64,000 nt of DNA from Blakeslea trispora (Eukaryota > Mucoromycota > Mucoromycetes > Mucorales > Choanephoraceae): contig JAIWNE010000072.1 in the NCBI GenBank assembly GCA_025331445.1, positions 1-64,000 on the forward strand, given 5' to 3'. The notes beneath the pieces were generated by a model, which worked only from the letters and a program-made list of their open reading frames with translations, searched no databases and was not told where the DNA came from. Positions 22,964-35,777 of this stretch are shown in pieces. A program made the position numbers and the translations under genes. Within the stretch, counting starts at the first letter, position 1; each line of letters opens with the position of its first letter.

Positions 22964-25015
22964 CACCACGCCGTATAGGAGTTTTAAAAATATTCGAGTG
23001 AGCTTTTTCTGATTGAGGTCAATATTCAGCTTTTATAGACATGGCTGAATTGGCTTTTGAAATGATTAAAGTAATGGATTTTTTTGTTGAAATGTAATGT
23101 GGAGACATAAGGGAGGTTATTTTTTTTAATTTGAAGCTGATCTGAAGAGATGAGTTGATATCGGTTTTTTTTACATGTCAAAGGCCATAAAATAAATAAA
23201 AAGCTTAAGAAAAATAATCTGTGATAAAGAGATTTGGCTTAAAAGGGAAAAAAAATAGCAATGAAAATGAAGAGATAATTAAATGGGGGGATCGTTTTCA
23301 GATTTCATGCAAAAGAAATGTACAAAAAGGGTAAATGGGGGGATAGGCCAAGTGAGGTGAAACAATCTGTGTAAAAAAATAGAGAGTATGTATGCAAATT
23401 CAATCTAAAGGTAAAGAAGAGGTATTTGGAAAGTAATCCTAAAGTAAAGTCAGATAAATGACGAAATAAAGATAGTAGGCTGAAAGAGAAGAAAAATAAG
23501 CATAAGCCATTTAATTATAAAGCCAAAGGCTAAAGAGCCATTTTTTAATTTTTTGTGTAATCATAACAAGGTGTAGAAAGCTAAAGAAGTGTAAAAAAGT
23601 GTAAAAAATAAAATAGCAAGGTTTAGAGAAGGTGTTTGTTATTCATACTTTTAAATTCTAAGATGGTAGTACAAGAAATTTACGATCATGACTAAATGTC
23701 GATCTTGAGATCTCTCATTACTATCACCAAAGCAACATGAGCACATGGAGAAGGACTCGTTGTTGCTGTAAGTGTCTTTAAGTCAAGTAATGACTGGCAA
23801 AATGAATAACAGACATTCCAACAGTTAGGTAAAATAAAAAACAGCACTTTACTTTGTATAAAGTGAGGTGGTATAGTTTGGGCTGATTCAAATAGCATTG
23901 TATGAGGGTAAGCAGTGCTTAGAAAAGCTGAAAAAGATAGATGCTGGTGTAAGATTATGAGCAACAACTTAAAGAAAAGTTTAGAAAGGAGAAAAGAAAC
24001 AAATGCTACTTTGAAGCAAGTGAAAAGGAAAGAATGAAAAGTAATGATAATTCCTACCAAATCGCTATTTTCATCTTCAGCTAATGACTATCACTAAATA
24101 AGGATGAAATGTTTTATAATCTCTTTTAAGAACTGTGAGTTTTGAACATTGGAAGTCAACTTTGAGACTAGGCAAATTAACAGTATAGACAAACAACTTC
24201 AATTACTCTAAATTAGGTATTGGACTAGATGGCGAAATAGAATGCCTGGTTGAGAAGTCATGAAAGAGGAACAGAAGGATCAATTGTAGGCTTTAGAAGA
24301 GAATCCCTTCACTTGTTTTATAAAGACATTTGGTTGTTGTACATATCCATCGTAAGAAATATCATCAACAGATTTCAATACTTATTGTCAATGCTGGCAA
24401 CAATCCAAGATTCGCTTTTCAGATAGATCCATCACAATATGTCTTTGTTTTCCAGATGGTAAAAAAACAGTCCAACTAGTTGTAATGCAGTCCTCCTCAT
24501 AGATGCTTACCTTCAAAAACATGATACCCTTTAAAGAACCTTTGATCATCCAAAGTGCTTTTGATATGTAACTTGAATTGAGTCTTTCACCGGAAATGAT
24601 GTTGACAATGATGGCATGTTTCTTTAGAAATACTGTCAACTTTTACTAATAACTTTGCCTCTTAATTCCATTTTGTCATTCATAGGATTGATCTCTAGTA
24701 AATCAGATGTAAATTCGGCTAAGTATTGTTATTTGGAGAGTGAAAGTAGTCTCTTCAATGAGTTGAAGGAATAAAAGACTGTTACCATAAGTTGAAGGTG
24801 CAATCCGGATGTTTAGGTTGATCCAATCAGAAATGATGATGACTCCATACTATCTTTAAAGGTTTATATGTGTGTCAGGTAATCAATTGTAGAAATTGAA
24901 CAATATCTTACTCTGCTTTAAAAATCCATTGGGCGTCATCATAGAATAATCATTCAACTGTGTGATTAATACAATATCTATTATCATAAAATATTAGATT
25001 ATAAAGCCATATATA

Positions 25016-26359
25016 CAGTCATACACAAAAAAGATGCATTGGGCAGAAATTTTGATTAAATTTTTGTACATTCTTTATCTACTTTTCCTCATAAAACTCA
25101 ACATGCCTCTTAACAAACCCAAAACTTCAAGCTCTAAACCAGTTAGCGAAGATCGCAAGCCTAATAAAAATCTTGATTTAAAGATATTGTGGGGCATTTA
25201 TTGGCTTAAGGAAGCAAATTTCTCTTATGCCAAGATAGGTGACATGGTTGGTGTAGCTAGCACCAGTGTTCAAAGAGTTGTAAACAGAATCAAGGACACT
25301 GGGTCACCAATGCAAAACAAATCACCTGGACGACCCAAAGTCTTATCCGAAAGAGATTTGAACCATCTTGAGTTGATTGTAAGACGATATCCTTTTGCTT
25401 CTTACAACCAAATAATTTCCGAGCTCAAGTTGATTCAGGTCAACATTCACAGAAACACTCTCATAAGCTACCTGAAAGATATGGGTTTTGCATCGTACTT
25501 CGCAACTCATAAGCCAAAGCTGTCTAAAGCAAACAGGCTTAAACGACTTCGATGGGCCAAAGAAAGGGTCAATTGGCCATTAGAGAGTTGGAGACGTGTT
25601 GTGTGGTCCGATGAGTCACGGTTCACTGTGGAAGGTTATCGTGGAGGAGCCAGAGTGCTCCGAAAGCTCGGTGAAAGGTACCAAGAGCAACATATTATGC
25701 CTACAACAAAGTGGGGCAAAGGAAGTGTAATGATTTGGGGCTGTTTTTGGGCTGGCGGTTTCGGGCCTTTAGTCATATGCGATAGCTCTGTAAATCAGGA
25801 TGTTTATGTCAACATCCTTGCTAGGAACCTCCTGCCATGGTTATTTGAGCTGAGCGAGAAGGAGGATCAGCACTTTATTTTGCAAGAAGACGGCGCTACA
25901 TGCCATACAGGTACGTATGCAACGTGGTGGAAAGACACACATCAAATCCATCGATTTGATTTCTGGCCACTACAAAGTCCTGATCTCAACCCAATTGAGC
26001 ATATCTGGAGCTCATTGGATAAGCTCATCGAAGAAAAGAGTTCAGACGTAAACAATGCTGAGCAATTGGGGTCGGCTCTGAAAGAAGCTTGGGGGCAGAT
26101 CAGCGTTGACCTTGCAACACGTTTGGTCGAAAGCATGAAGGATCGCTGTCAGGCAGTTATCGATGCCAATGGTGGTCCAACCAAGTATTAAAAAAAATTT
26201 TTTGTCTTAATTCTTTAACCCTATGACTTGAGCTACATTTCTGTTGAATTTGAGAAAACAAGAGCCCTTCTTGGGCTTACTATGTTTATTGCATGATACA
26301 GTATGCTTCTCGGCATTTCAAAAAATTATATCCCAACGCATCTTTTTTGTGTGTGACTG
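25016..26359 (+). mobile_element. Tc1/mariner element, tandem copy 2 (intact)
   Basis: 1,344 bp, bounded by CAGTCATACACAAAAAAGAT and its inverse, with TA at 25014-25015 and 26360-26361. One uninterrupted transposase gene fills it. Perfect frame and good ends suggest recent activity. Confidence 0.92.
25103..26191 (+). CDS. Tc1/mariner (IS630 superfamily) transposase, 362 aa
   Basis: Cuts and joins DNA at the element ends by a DDE mechanism in the nucleus. I start at the ATG at 25103 (MPLNKPKTSSS) rather than the upstream in-frame ATG at 25034, which lies in or next to the terminal repeat. Helix-turn-helix segments come first (IGDMVGVASTSVQRVVNRI), followed by the GRP-type hinge (KSPGRPKVLSERD) and a second helical domain; the catalytic core has WSDESRF (first Asp), ILQEDGATCHT (second Asp) and SPDLNPIEHIW (Glu). 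I count 35 residues between the second Asp and the Glu. The protein ends with NGGPTKY, a common end of this family. Length is normal for Tc1 transposases. It sits alone between its inverted repeats and reads without lesion. Confidence 0.95.
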   Translation: MPLNKPKTSSSKPVSEDRKPNKNLDLKILWGIYWLKEANFSYAKIGDMVGVASTSVQRVVNRIKDTGSPMQNKSPGRPKVLSERDLNHLELIVRRYPFASYNQIISELKLIQVNIHRNTLISYLKDMGFASYFATHKPKLSKANRLKRLRWAKERVNWPLESWRRVVWSDESRFTVEGYRGGARVLRKLGERYQEQHIMPTTKWGKGSVMIWGCFWAGGFGPLVICDSSVNQDVYVNILARNLLPWLFELSEKEDQHFILQEDGATCHTGTYATWWKDTHQIHRFDFWPLQSPDLNPIEHIWSSLDKLIEEKSSDVNNAEQLGSALKEAWGQISVDLATRLVESMKDRCQAVIDANGGPTKY

Positions 26360-29355
26360 TAATACCATCGAGTTGCTTACCTTTGCTTTATATTAAACGC
26401 GATTAAAAGAAGTCTCATGTTAGTGTAATCATCTCCATCACTGATAATTCGGAAGATAGTGTAATTATTGATCTTTTTCAAGTGATTTAGTTATGGTGTG
26501 TTTAAAAGACTGCAGTGTCTGCGTTGTGATGGTAGGATGAGTGACTGTATCATAAAGACTTGAGCTGCCCAAATTGATTGTGAACAAACCTAAAAAATAA
26601 ACCTCCTTCTAGACAGATAAAAGAATGGATAAGTTATCGATTATGTAGCATGGCCTGAATGATACACCTTAACTCGGAAAGGAAATACTCTGAAGAATCA
26701 GGAAAAATAAAGGGTGTAGCAATTAATAGGGTGAAGGAAAAAAAAGTAGAGGAAAAAAAGCCCAAAAAAAATAAAGAAAAGAAAAGAGATGAAAAAAAAG
26801 AGAGAGTAATGTCACCCCCATAAATAACACGATATTTTGGGGGTCAATTTACTTTTAAAGTATGTAAGCTATCTTAATATAGGTGACGAGAGAAAAGATC
26901 TGGAACCATCTAAGAGACTGGCCAATCAGATCATTGAATTTCCCATAATAAAAAAAAAGGTAAATGTTGACGATTTGGTTTATATCCTCTCTTTGCATTA
27001 TATGCTTCAACCAAGAATAAAATAGTGTCTATCATAGTGATGAATTCAATTATCCAGCTAAAAGAATGAGATATAATCAAAAAGTTATTTACAGTAGAAG
27101 AATAGGAAAAAAAAAGACATTATCATTAAAATTTACAAAGACTTTACTTTCATGATGGATGGATTTCATATGTTTTGACTTGCATTTGCATATTAAGAAC
27201 TCACTGGGACAATATTAGCTTGTAAAAAGTATATACTTGAAAAAAAGAGAAACCGCTCATAAGTAGAAAAGAAACAGATTCCTATACCTCATTCACAAAA
27301 AGGTTTGAATTGAATCGATATATAGCTAGTATTTCGAGTATCAATACATATTAACATGATGAAAGATCTCAATACAACATAGCGGCCATTTCTTGTCACC
27401 AAGAAGCCCTCTTCTTTACCAATACCTTCCAACTATAAATATAGTATTGTGTCTTGCAATTGCATCAATCCCGTTTGCTTTATAACTTGTTGCAAGATCA
27501 TCATTTCATGCCAGTGATGATTGCCATTTGCAGTCCAGAAAGCATGTAAATGTTGTTCGTTGTTGTCCGGTAATCAATACATACTGACAGTCTCTTTGAA
27601 ACAAGAATTGTATGAAGTGGCACCAATATCCAATCTAATGATGATACATGTTGATGTTAATGAAATCAAAATGCTGAAGCTCATATACTGCTGAAAAGGT
27701 CCGGTATACTCTCTGTTGATATAAGAACAATCGAAAGTAATGATTTCCATAGCAACCCGTCGTGAAGAGGATGATTTAACTGATGTATACGATATAACAA
27801 TAAAGTGAAAGCAACTTTTCATAACACAATGAAAAAAGAGGAAACGATAACTGTCTTATAAGATAAAGCTTTCAGCGACAGTATTACTTTCTACGTATGG
27901 AGATGTCAACATACCCTGATTAGCAGAGTACTCAGGCCATATTATACCAGTTCAATATAAGCTAACCGTCTATAAGAAATCCAAATGAGATGCATCATGT
28001 GTATTAAAGTATATGATGAGTGGGTTTCAAGTGATAATATGCGATTCATGATTTACAAATTTCTTGCATTTAAATTGTATAGTCTACTATTGAATCATCA
28101 TGATAAATACTGTAACTTTATGTAACGCCTTTCAGTTAACTAGATATCCAATAATCATTCTCATTTGTTGTTGATTTGTTTGATTTACCAGTTGATGAAT
28201 GATCTGATTTTGTTTATAATCATTGGCAACTGATTCTATGACTCTACTTTTCCTATAAGTTGTTATAATCATACTAGTTAGATATCCTAAATGTTATGTT
28301 ACATGTTATACTTTACATCTACCTGTTACATCATCTAATCGATATATCTTTCGTGATCTTTGAATTGCGTTAGGAAATGCTCTGTAAAAAAACAAATTCT
28401 TTTAGTCATTTTTAAAGAAAAAGCGTATGAAACTCTGTAGACTGAATAGGCGAAAAAGAAGTGGGGTGAAAAGATGATTTTAGCACGTTGAAGGGTGTTA
28501 AAGCTCTGATCCAGACTTCAGATACAATCTAAATCATGAAAAAAAGCATAGCTATAGGTAAAAAAGTTGACTCTTATGAGTACTTGTTAGCTTTCTTACT
28601 ACTCATCTGTGGTGCATGTCGACATCTCAGACTTACATGAGCATGTTAGATGGAAGGCCATCTCGGAAAAGGTTGAAGAAATAAGAGAAAATAAATAAAA
28701 AGCGTGTACGGCTACCCTAGGGAGCGGTTATTCAAATGATAAAAGTTGGAATACTTGAATGTGATTGGCCAATTTCCTAAAGATATCAATAAAAAAGGTA
28801 AGCCATTAAATTAAAGAGATGAGCATTAGATGATAAACTGCTATGCTTTAGGTGGTATACAATAGAATCAAGAGTTAAACGATATAAAATTGGTCAAAAA
28901 AATACCATTGATCAATAGGTAGAGTTGTTTTATCGTGTTATTATAGAAGATTAGATATTTCATTCATTAGATCATGATTTGCATTTAAAAAGAAGTCTGA
29001 AATCATAGTTCAACATGCCACTAAGGAGATATTTTGTGCCAACCACCCTACACATTATGTATTAAAGTTGAAAGAAAATCAAGAGAAAAAAAGATATAGA
29101 AAAAAATGTAGCGAAAAAAAAACTATGTAGAAAAAGAAGAAAAGGGAGCGAACAAAAAAAAGGAAAGATCAGAAAGGACAAGAAAGAGAAGAGAGAAAAA
29201 GAAAAAGTGAAAAAACGAAAAAAGAAGCAAAGAACAGGAAAAACGAAAGAAACAAAAGACCAAAGGGAAGCCAAATCAGAATCAGCTCAGTTATCCAAAT
29301 GTTTAACGGTAAGTATTAAACAAAAAAACTCCAAGCATAAAAAGCTTTCTATAGG
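26360..29355. other. AT-rich spacer in unit 2, no supportable gene
   Basis: Counterpart of 14822-17769. Frames differ from those of copy 1 through single-base indels, which argues against conserved coding. The A/G-rich tract is at about 29,070-29,270. Confidence 0.55.
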
Positions 29356-30222
29356 CTATCTTCTTTTGGGAGATTGGCTTGTGCTGGCTTCATTTTCATA
29401 GCTCATCGTGCTATTGGACGAACCATCAGCATTGGGAATTTCGTCAAAATCAATTGAAGATGCTGCCTGTCGGATATCCTAAGGTGATGTCAATAAAAAT
29501 GATTTTGAGGATGTTATCAACTTATTCTCTTTCTTCTGGCTTGTCTCTTGGAATGATAAAAATGTTTCAACATCTCTTCCTCCAGCCATGAGTTAATGCA
29601 AAGATTGGAAGGAATATTTTTGGTTTTGTACAATGACCGGAGGAACTGGTGAGTCTTTTTCTTTTGAACATTGGGAAGATTTCGGTAGGCTATAGCTGGC
29701 CAGTTCACATCACTCAAATCCAGATCTTTGGTCATCATGTCCACGGCTACAGGCCCTAACGAAACAATCATCTCCTTGTACGAGTTTAGCTTGGCTAATT
29801 TGGCTTCAACAACTCTGTTATTATTGTCAGAGTTGACCACAACAGCATCCTTGAGCCAGCTTTTTGTAAAGTGCTTAACTCTCTGATCAAACACTGGCTT
29901 GTCGCTGTCCAATTGGGATGGTAATGGACACTGGATAGTTGGAGCAGTGAGGACTTCATCCTTATCTTGATATATGGAAAAGCTGCTTTGATTCACTTTT
30001 AATTTTTATCAAATAGGTTAAAGAAAGGATATTTTGTTACATCACGTAGTTTAATCTACCGTTGCAGAAACTTCGTCCAGTATTATTGCTTGCAACCATC
30101 ATTTCTTTCATTTCTGTCAATTGTTGTATGACAGAAGCTAGCTCATTTTTCAGCTGAATTACATTGTCTGAGGTTTGACGGCAGAACTCAAGGATAGCGC
30201 TGATTTCTCGGTTTGAAGGCAT
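29356..30222 (-). CDS. Coiled-coil protein gene beside the MULE, copy 2
   Basis: Better preserved copy. Exon 1 runs 30222-30060, exon 2 from 29995 to about 29530, and they join in phase across a 64-nt intron (GTAGAT..AAAAG). The product begins with a heptad-rich helix (ENELASVIQQLTEM-like), continues with LPSQLDSDKPVFDQRVKHF and SWLEEEMLKHFYHSKRQ. A last exon after TTAG reads DIRQAASSIDFDEIPNADG and ends in SQSPKRR at the TAG at 29356; the donor for this last step is not clear. Unknown function; similar in layout to the broken gene at 42.6-43.3 kb. Confidence 0.55.
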
Positions 30223-30381
30223 AATAATAAAGGGAAGCTTGTATAGGTAAAGTTAGATAACATAAAGAAAATATGCTCTCAAAACGTTTTTTGTTTAAAT
30301 AAACGCAAGTATCCTTATGTTAGAAATATAAATGTTATTTTCTTCTATTCTTTAGGATATGTGTCAATAAATAATAGCGTT

Positions 30382-33300
30382 ATAAATTTAGAATAAAGTT
30401 CCCCGCGCTAACATTCCGCGCTAACATTTTTGCCTTTCGATGACGTAGCTACATATTAGCCAATGAAAATAGCGGAAATTCGAAGCCTGAAAAAGAATGT
30501 TAGCGCGTGTTATTAAACTTTTTTTTTCGCTTCAAAAAAAACTTTTCCTTCTACTTTTTTTATAAAATGAACTCTCAAGCTACCTTTAACAACTCTCAAC
30601 TCATCGCTGCTAACTCTCAAGTTAGACAAGCTGACGAATCTTTTGATTGGGATAGCTGCGATAGCGAAGACTACTTGTCTTCTAGTGAGGAAGTCATTGT
30701 TAAGCAAAATAAACCCAACTTCGACGAGTCTTCTCGCGACATGAATGAGGAGTTGCGCAAGGCATTTTTTGTAGGTGCCAAGTTTAAGAGCATGGAAGAG
30801 CTGAGGGAAAAAGCTCAGGAGATTAGCAAGCAGTTTAACTGCCCCATCTTTACTGGCAAAAGCGCCAAAGACCGCTTCATCACTTTGCAATGTAGACATG
30901 GTGGCGTTTACAAAAAAGCCATGAAGCCTGAAGTCGAAGAAGAAAAAGACGAGGCTGAAAAAGATGCCAACAGTAAGATGTTATCAAAAAAGTATAGCGA
31001 AATTAGCAGAGGAACTGAAATTTGAACGGGAAACACTCTACTTGCTAAACAAAAGAGCACCAGGGTTCACAAGACTGGCAGAAAGGAATGTCCTTTGCGT
31101 ATCTACGCCAGTAAGGTACGTGATGTTGAAAATCCTTGGGAGGTTCGACAAGCCACTATCGAGCATAACCATGCTCTGAACAACGACTTGTCGACCTATG
31201 CTGTTTACAGAAAGCTCGCTCCCGAAGACTTTGAGTTTGCCTGCAGCATGATGAGAAAAGGAGAGACACCTAATGTTGTCTTGAAGGTAAGCCGAATAGT
31301 TATTTATGTCTATCTTTTTAGTGCGATCCGCTGTCGTTACAATGATACCATTTTTGATGATGTGTTTGAGATACGAATAATCGGTTGGTAAAATGTCTAA
31401 TGCATACAAAAATAAAGAGCAAAGATAAACTATCGTTGTTAAAAGTCAACGACTATAGCATCGTATTTATACATTAATTTGTCTTGTTTGAGTTGTATGA
31501 GACCAATGCTTTCCTCTAAATTGTTAAGACAAATACACAGTCTAGTTAAATACTAAAATTAATGTATTTGTAACCTTCATAGATGCTAGTTGAGAGGGAA
31601 TGTGATAATGGCATCACCGTTAGCGACTTGCATAACATTCAGCAACGCTTCTGTCGTGACATGTTCGCTGACATGCCAGAGTTTATCTCCAACTTGGAGC
31701 ATACTGGTCACCAAGTCCGTGTCAAGACAGACAGCGAAAACAAAGTAGTCGCAGTCTTCTTCATGCACAGACATGGCAGAGAAGAATTGCTTCGCTTGTA
31801 CGAAAGTGTAGTAGTTGATGCTACCTACAAAACCAACAGCCATCGCATGGTATTGTTGAACTTTGTAGTAGCTGGTACAGTCGCTTCTGAGACCAGAACA
31901 AAACAGCTTGCAACCATTCATGTTGCTGGCTGTTGGATGCGAAATGAGACTGCTGAGTCATATGAGTGGGCAATGCGCCAATTGAGGTCAATCACTTGGC
32001 CTCTCGAAACAAGTTCTCATCGCTTGCCAAACAACTTTGTCACTGACAAAGACCAAGTTTTGATGAACGCCATTAAGACTGTGTTTCCTGAGTCGAAGCA
32101 CATTCTTTGCTATGTACACATTGTACATAATTTTATGAAGAGGCTGATAAAGAACATGACCAAAGAAGCAAAGCATGGTATATTGATGTGACGATTAAAC
32201 GAAATCACCACTGTTACTGATAGAGCTTCAAAACTTGTTTCACACAGACAATGCAGCTCGTTACAAGTTGGAGAAGCAATTTCGGTCAATAATCCACCAA
32301 ATTGCTTACAAGACCAACAGCATGCAAGAGCTGAAAAGCATGAAGTTGGAGTACGATGCCTTTGTGTCTCAAGATGGTCTTTGCAAAGACAAAGGCAAAG
32401 ATATGATTGAATATCTGACCAGGTAAAACAAACACAGAACAGAATGTTATGTTGCTATTACAGGTTTGACTTTTTTTTGTATTACGAACAGTATGATGGC
32501 TTTTCGCAAGCATTGGGTCGGTTGTTATGTGAACAATTATGTTCATATGGGCAACCGTACCTCCAACCGTGTCGAAAGCACCCACAGTGGCATAAAACGA
32601 CACAACAAAACGTTGTCCGGATCATTGGATTTAGTCACCAAGAAGATCCGCAATTGGGTTGAAAGTCGTGTAAGTTCTATATGGCTACTAGTGCTAATTG
32701 TGAGTGAGCATTAAATCTATGAATGTAGGAAGCGTATCGCAACCGACAAACAATTCGTGAGTCGCTTTTTGAGACTGTGTTGAAAGATGATGTCAGCCAA
32801 GAAGTAAAGGACAAGATGCAGAGCTTGAGAGGACGGATAACCAGCTACGCCTTCGACCGTATCCGCTTTGAAGTAACAATTCGTTAGCTAGCAAAACGGA
32901 TCCTGATCATGTCTCGCATGTTGATCCTGTGACCAGTAGATGCTTGTGCGTCATGCGTAGGGCTTTTCGTCTGCCATGCAGACATAAATTGGAAGCATAT
33001 GAGGGACCAATTCCTTTGTCAGCAGTCAACCAACGCTGGCATATTATTTACCATAACGGTCGAGGTAAAATTCCATACAAGTATTAAACAGCATCTCATT
33101 TCTAACATTTCATAGTCACAACAATTGCTGATCGTGTTGCTGAAAGCGACAGCCAACAACTACCCGAGCAACAGCATCCGGAAGTTAGATATGTTCAAGC
33201 ACAACTTCAGTTGCTTGACAATCTAACCAGGAAATTGCAAACCAAGCAAGAAACTGCCTGTCTTGGAGATAAGTTGAAGGCGCTCGTAGAAGAATTTGCT

Positions 33301-34324
33301 GACAATCGTCAGATCGAGAGTATTCTTCTTCCTCCTGTACTCTGTACAACCAAGGGGAGACCAAAGAATACAACAAGAGAAAAAATCGCTCTTGAGAGAG
33401 AATTGGACAAGATTGTCCAAAAAAAGAAAGAGGAAGCAAAGGTTAAAGCAGCAGAAAAGACAAGAGAAGTCAAGCTGCCCAAAGGTAACTAACTGCGATC
33501 TATGAAACAAACTTGGGACTGAATCATTCATCTTAGCTCAACTTGGTGTTCCTTTGTTCAAGGGGCTCTCAAAGAGCCAGGTAACTGGGTATTTCAACCC
33601 TAAGCCTGACGGCAACTGTGGCTACAGAGCTCTCTCTTATGACATAAACAATGATGAAGACCAGTTTGCGATGATCAAAAGCGAGATGCTTTCATTCCTA
33701 AGACAAAAAGAGTCATTCTACAAGTCTGTGTTTGGAAGCTCTCCAGATCCTAGCCATATCCTTTCTGGTACCTTCGAAAGCATTGAAGAAAAATTGGCGA
33801 GTGAAGCTAATTCCATTTCAATGGATTATTGGTTTCAGTTTCCTAAAATGGTTCAGATTGCTGCTGATACATTCAGTAGAGCCATTGCATGTTACACGCC
33901 GGATAATCAAAGCACTACATTCGTTCCTTACTTCTCCTCTCCTTCAACCACCCTTCCGATCCTTTTACAGCTGCACAATAGCCACTTTTATATTATTGAA
34001 ATTAAGCCAAAATCAAGACCAAGATGGCCACGTACTTTTATCGGCCATTCTTTCAACTGTAAAAGATTCTCCTTGATAGACTATACCCTTATGTATGAAT
34101 AAAAATTTATGATTCTATGCCTCAATTTACATATGAAGGATTATTCGCATGAATTTTTTTTTTTGATTTTCAATGAATATTTGCATGAATTTCACTGACG
34201 CGCTAACCTTCTTTTTCGGACTTCGAATTTCCGCTATTTTCATTGGCTAATATGTAGCTACGTCACTGAAGGGCCAAAATGTTAGCGCGGAATGTTAGCG
34301 CGGGGAACTTTATTCTAAATTTAT
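30382..34324 (+). mobile_element. Mutator-like element (MULE) with OTU domain, copy 2
   Basis: Same inverted repeats and gene as 18794-22729, from ATAAATTTAGAATAAAGTTC at 30382 to the mirrored end at 34324. The copy adds the bases missing in copy 1 within the first two kilobases and is otherwise indistinguishable. Confidence 0.85.
30567..34102 (+). CDS. MULE transposase fused to OTU-type protease domain, copy 2
   Basis: Exons 31583-32177, 32248-32422, 32492-32669, 32729-33064, 33116-33484 and 33537-34102 join at canonical sites with consistent phase. The N-terminal exon starts at the ATG at 30567 and the FAR1-like zinc-binding piece (RKECPLRIYASK, ..HNHAL) ends at 31286; an in-frame TGA at 31023 and a one-base shift near 32879 are unresolved. 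The core has the MULE first Asp (VVDATYKTN), second Asp (VTDKDQVL), FPESKHILCYVHIVHNF and a Glu in NRVESTHSG, then a SWIM finger and KGRPK. The last exon is an OTU fold with catalytic-type DGNCGYRALS and LHNSHFYI. OTU proteases remove ubiquitin-like modifiers; here one polypeptide appears to carry both activities. No stop separates them. Confidence 0.82.
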
Positions 34325-34558
34325 GTGATGATGCATCTGACTACGAAAAGGGGTCATTTACTCTTGAATGCGCTCTCCCATTCAGAGTATATCTTTGTCA
34401 GTGCTTACATTTTTTTTGGATAGGGGTAAACCGATAGCTTAGCTTGCATGTAATAGCAAATAGACTCTATAAATAGATGATTCATAAATATAGAATTATT
34501 GGTAGGCATATCAACTTAGCAATAATGAAACGAAAGCATCTTAATACATTCAGTTGTA

Positions 34559-35640
34559 CACCACGCCGTATAGGAGTTTTAAAAATATTCGAGTGAGCTT
34601 TTTCTGATTGAGGTCAATATTCAGCTTTTATAGACATGGCTGAATTGGCTTTTGAAATGATTAAAGTAATGGATTTTTTTGTTGAAATGTAATGTGGAGA
34701 CATAAGGGAGGTTATTTTTTTTAATTTGAAGCTGATCTGAAGAGATGAGTTGATATCGGTTTTTTTTACATGTCAAAGGCCATAAAATAAATAAAAAGCT
34801 TAAGAAAAATAATCTGTGATAAAGAGATTTGGCTTAAAAGGGAAAAAAAATAGCAATGAAAATGAAGAGATAATTAAATGGGGGGATCGTTTTCAGATTT
34901 CATGCAAAAGAAATGTACAAAAAGGTAAATGGGGGGGATAGGCCAAGTGAGGTGAAACAATCTGTGCAAAAAAATAGAAAGTATACTTGCAAATTTATTT
35001 AAAAGGTAAACAAGAAGTAAAAGGAAGGCAATTTCTTGAAGTTAACTCGGATATTTCAAAAGAAAAAGGTGGCAGGCTAAAAGAGAAGAGAAAGAAGCAT
35101 AAATCGCCAGAGTTATACAGCCAAAGACTAGAAAGCCAATTTTTAATTTTTTGTGTAATCATAACAAGGTGTGGAAAGCTAAAGAAGTGTAAAAAGGTAT
35201 AAAATAAAATAACAAGGTTGAGAGAAGGTGTTTGCTATTCATAATTTTAATTTCTAAGATAGTGGTACAAGAAAGTTACGATCTGGACTGAATGTCGATC
35301 TTGAGATCTCTCATCACTATCACCAAAGCAACATGAGCACATGGAGAAGGACTCGTTGTTGCTGTAAGTGTCTATAAGGTAATTAATATCTGGTATAATG
35401 AATAACAGAGATTCTAAGAGCTAAATCAATAAAAAAAACTGCTATCATCTCTTTATAAAGTAAAATGGCATAGGACGATTAGACTGACGTTGCCATTTAT
35501 GGGTGTAAATGAAACATAAATAAGGTGGGAAAGTCTGATATAGGTGTGAGACTAGAAATGGCAAGTTAGAGAGACGTCTGAAAAGGAAGAAAGAAATATA
35601 TATAAACTGAAAGGTAGTCAAAAGAAAAAGGAAAATAAAA
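34559..35640. repeat. Third, partial and diverged copy of the unit start
   Basis: Matches the first 1.1 kb of the tandem unit (11430-12520). Its first 360 bp are nearly identical to the start of unit 2; from about 34,925 on many substitutions and indels appear, yet the 83-bp block at 35291-35373 stays almost unchanged. Homology fades near 35,640. This is the older right-hand repeat that likely paired with the left one during the duplication. Confidence 0.8.
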
Positions 35641-35777
35641 AGACGCCAAGGAACTTTATCAAGTCCAATGGGGGGCGTTTTACTGCTATTGTGACTACCA
35701 ACTTATAAGCTTATCTGTTCCATATTTTTTTGCTTTTGATAATTGTCTTTAATTAAGTTTATTTTTTGTTTCGCAGC

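Larger units (their letters stand above)
22964..34558. repeat. Tandem duplication, unit 2 (11.60 kb)
   Basis: Same contents as unit 1, with longer open frames. Its first bases match the diverged third repeat (CACGCCG, AAAAATATTCG, six G at about 23285-23290) and from about 23,331 on match unit 1 instead, so its start is a hybrid of the two outer repeats. The 22964-25015 part holds no gene apart from the repeats described for unit 1 (83-bp block at about 23694-23776, possible remnant at 24388-24639). Confidence 0.9.
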
